Shown here one piece after another: positions 36,056 through 36,285 of a stretch of 36,285 nt of DNA. Under the pieces are notes generated by a model that worked only from the letters and a program-made list of their open reading frames with translations, did not search any database and was not told the DNA's origin. The first letter of the stretch is position 1; each line of letters starts with the position of its first letter. Made by a program: the position numbers and the translations under genes. The DNA lies in contig NCKC01000017.1 of NCBI GenBank assembly GCA_002282715.1, positions 1-36,285 on the forward strand. The letters run 5' to 3'. This DNA comes from Halothiobacillus sp. 15-55-196. Lineage in GTDB: Bacteria > Pseudomonadota > Gammaproteobacteria > Halothiobacillales > Halothiobacillaceae.

Positions 36056-36285
36056 AACACATAGGGGCAGCTCGAATAACCCGAGATTTTCAATGAATTC
36101 AGCCACTGAATCACGCCTGTGGCCGAATCCGGCTCAAATTCCACAACAAACAGCTACCTTTCCAAGCAGCTTTGCCCGGTTTTTACACCGAATCGCCATG
36201 GTAGGTGGCGACTCAGCCCATTTTGGGGGTTATGCAGGCACAATAACCTTTTCTGTGAAAGTACGCGAGCCGCTTTAAGTTCTAG

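Larger units (their letters stand above)
35759..36285. other. Non-coding right end with promoter-like and palindromic signals
   Basis: No supported gene is seen in these 527 bases. TTGACA (35800-35805) and TATGAT (35825-35830) on the plus strand are 19 bp apart, a loose sigma-70 pair. GGCGC...GCGCC (about 35944-35960) can form a small stem, followed by the long stem at 35971-36000. A small RNA between about 35838 and 36005 is possible but unproven. The 61-residue frame at 36093-36278 has low-information sequence and no ribosome site, so I do not call it. Confidence 0.35.

Noticed and set aside
36093..36278. Plus-strand frame of 61 residues at the right edge
   Set aside because: No ribosome site, no family resemblance, sequence typical of an untranslated region.

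Overview
The window looks like chromosomal DNA of a GC-rich gammaproteobacterium. The ileS-lspA-fkpB-ispH run, CysZ, PhoBR, PilSR, a DUF2058 (YaiL-like) protein and a PP0621-family protein all fit that class. A Halothiobacillus-like sulfur oxidiser is a reasonable guess, but that is inference only. I see no rRNA, tRNA, CRISPR, prophage or intact transposase gene.

Layout. (1) 1-5200: the end of an unidentified gene, the remnant of an OprC/NosA-type copper TonB receptor (internal deletion plus frameshift), a MASE1-CHASE-PAS-GGDEF protein with an altered GRDEF motif, and a DUF2058 gene whose leader holds a long hairpin. (2) 5200-12470: an aldo/keto reductase, then a minus-strand housekeeping run read ileS, lspA, fkpB, ispH, a DsbG-like oxidoreductase and cysZ, with ATGA overlaps among the first four. 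(3) 12600-12745: a 143-bp MITE-like element whose ends match the arms of the hairpin at 4810-4853, followed by a glycerate 2-kinase gene. (4) 13930-22496: a divergent aryl-polyene (xanthomonadin-like) pigment locus. The left arm encodes a halogenase-like flavoprotein, an XanB2-type chorismatase, a PlsC-type acyltransferase and a GT2 glycosyltransferase. The right arm encodes a PAP2-like membrane protein, a ketosynthase, a chain-length-factor-like partner, a ketoreductase and a polysaccharide-deacetylase-like protein. (5) 22560-27270: a 2OG-Fe(II) oxygenase, a YeeZ-like SDR, murJ, dapE and a YffB/ArsC-like gene. (6) 27430-28953: a small c-type cytochrome gene, then a Fur-box-like site followed by PepSY and cytochrome b561 genes. 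(7) 29000-35760: nadC; phoB-phoR behind a Pho box; and PP0621-pilS-pilR on the minus strand. (8) 35760-36285: no recognised gene, but two clear inverted repeats.

How the parts fit. The pigment locus is the most distinctive system. Chorismatase should supply a hydroxybenzoate starter, KS/CLF/KR would extend it, the flavoprotein could modify the aryl head, and the acyltransferase and glycosyltransferase would attach it to a lipid or sugar. No acyl carrier protein, dehydratase, aryl-CoA/ACP ligase, thioesterase or MMPL/LolA export gene lies in the window, so the pathway must be completed elsewhere or work differently. The chain of overlapping stops and starts suggests two translationally coupled operons reading away from about 18000-18200. 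The iron-linked PepSY/b561 pair, the decayed copper receptor and the heme protein point to metal and redox handling as a secondary theme.
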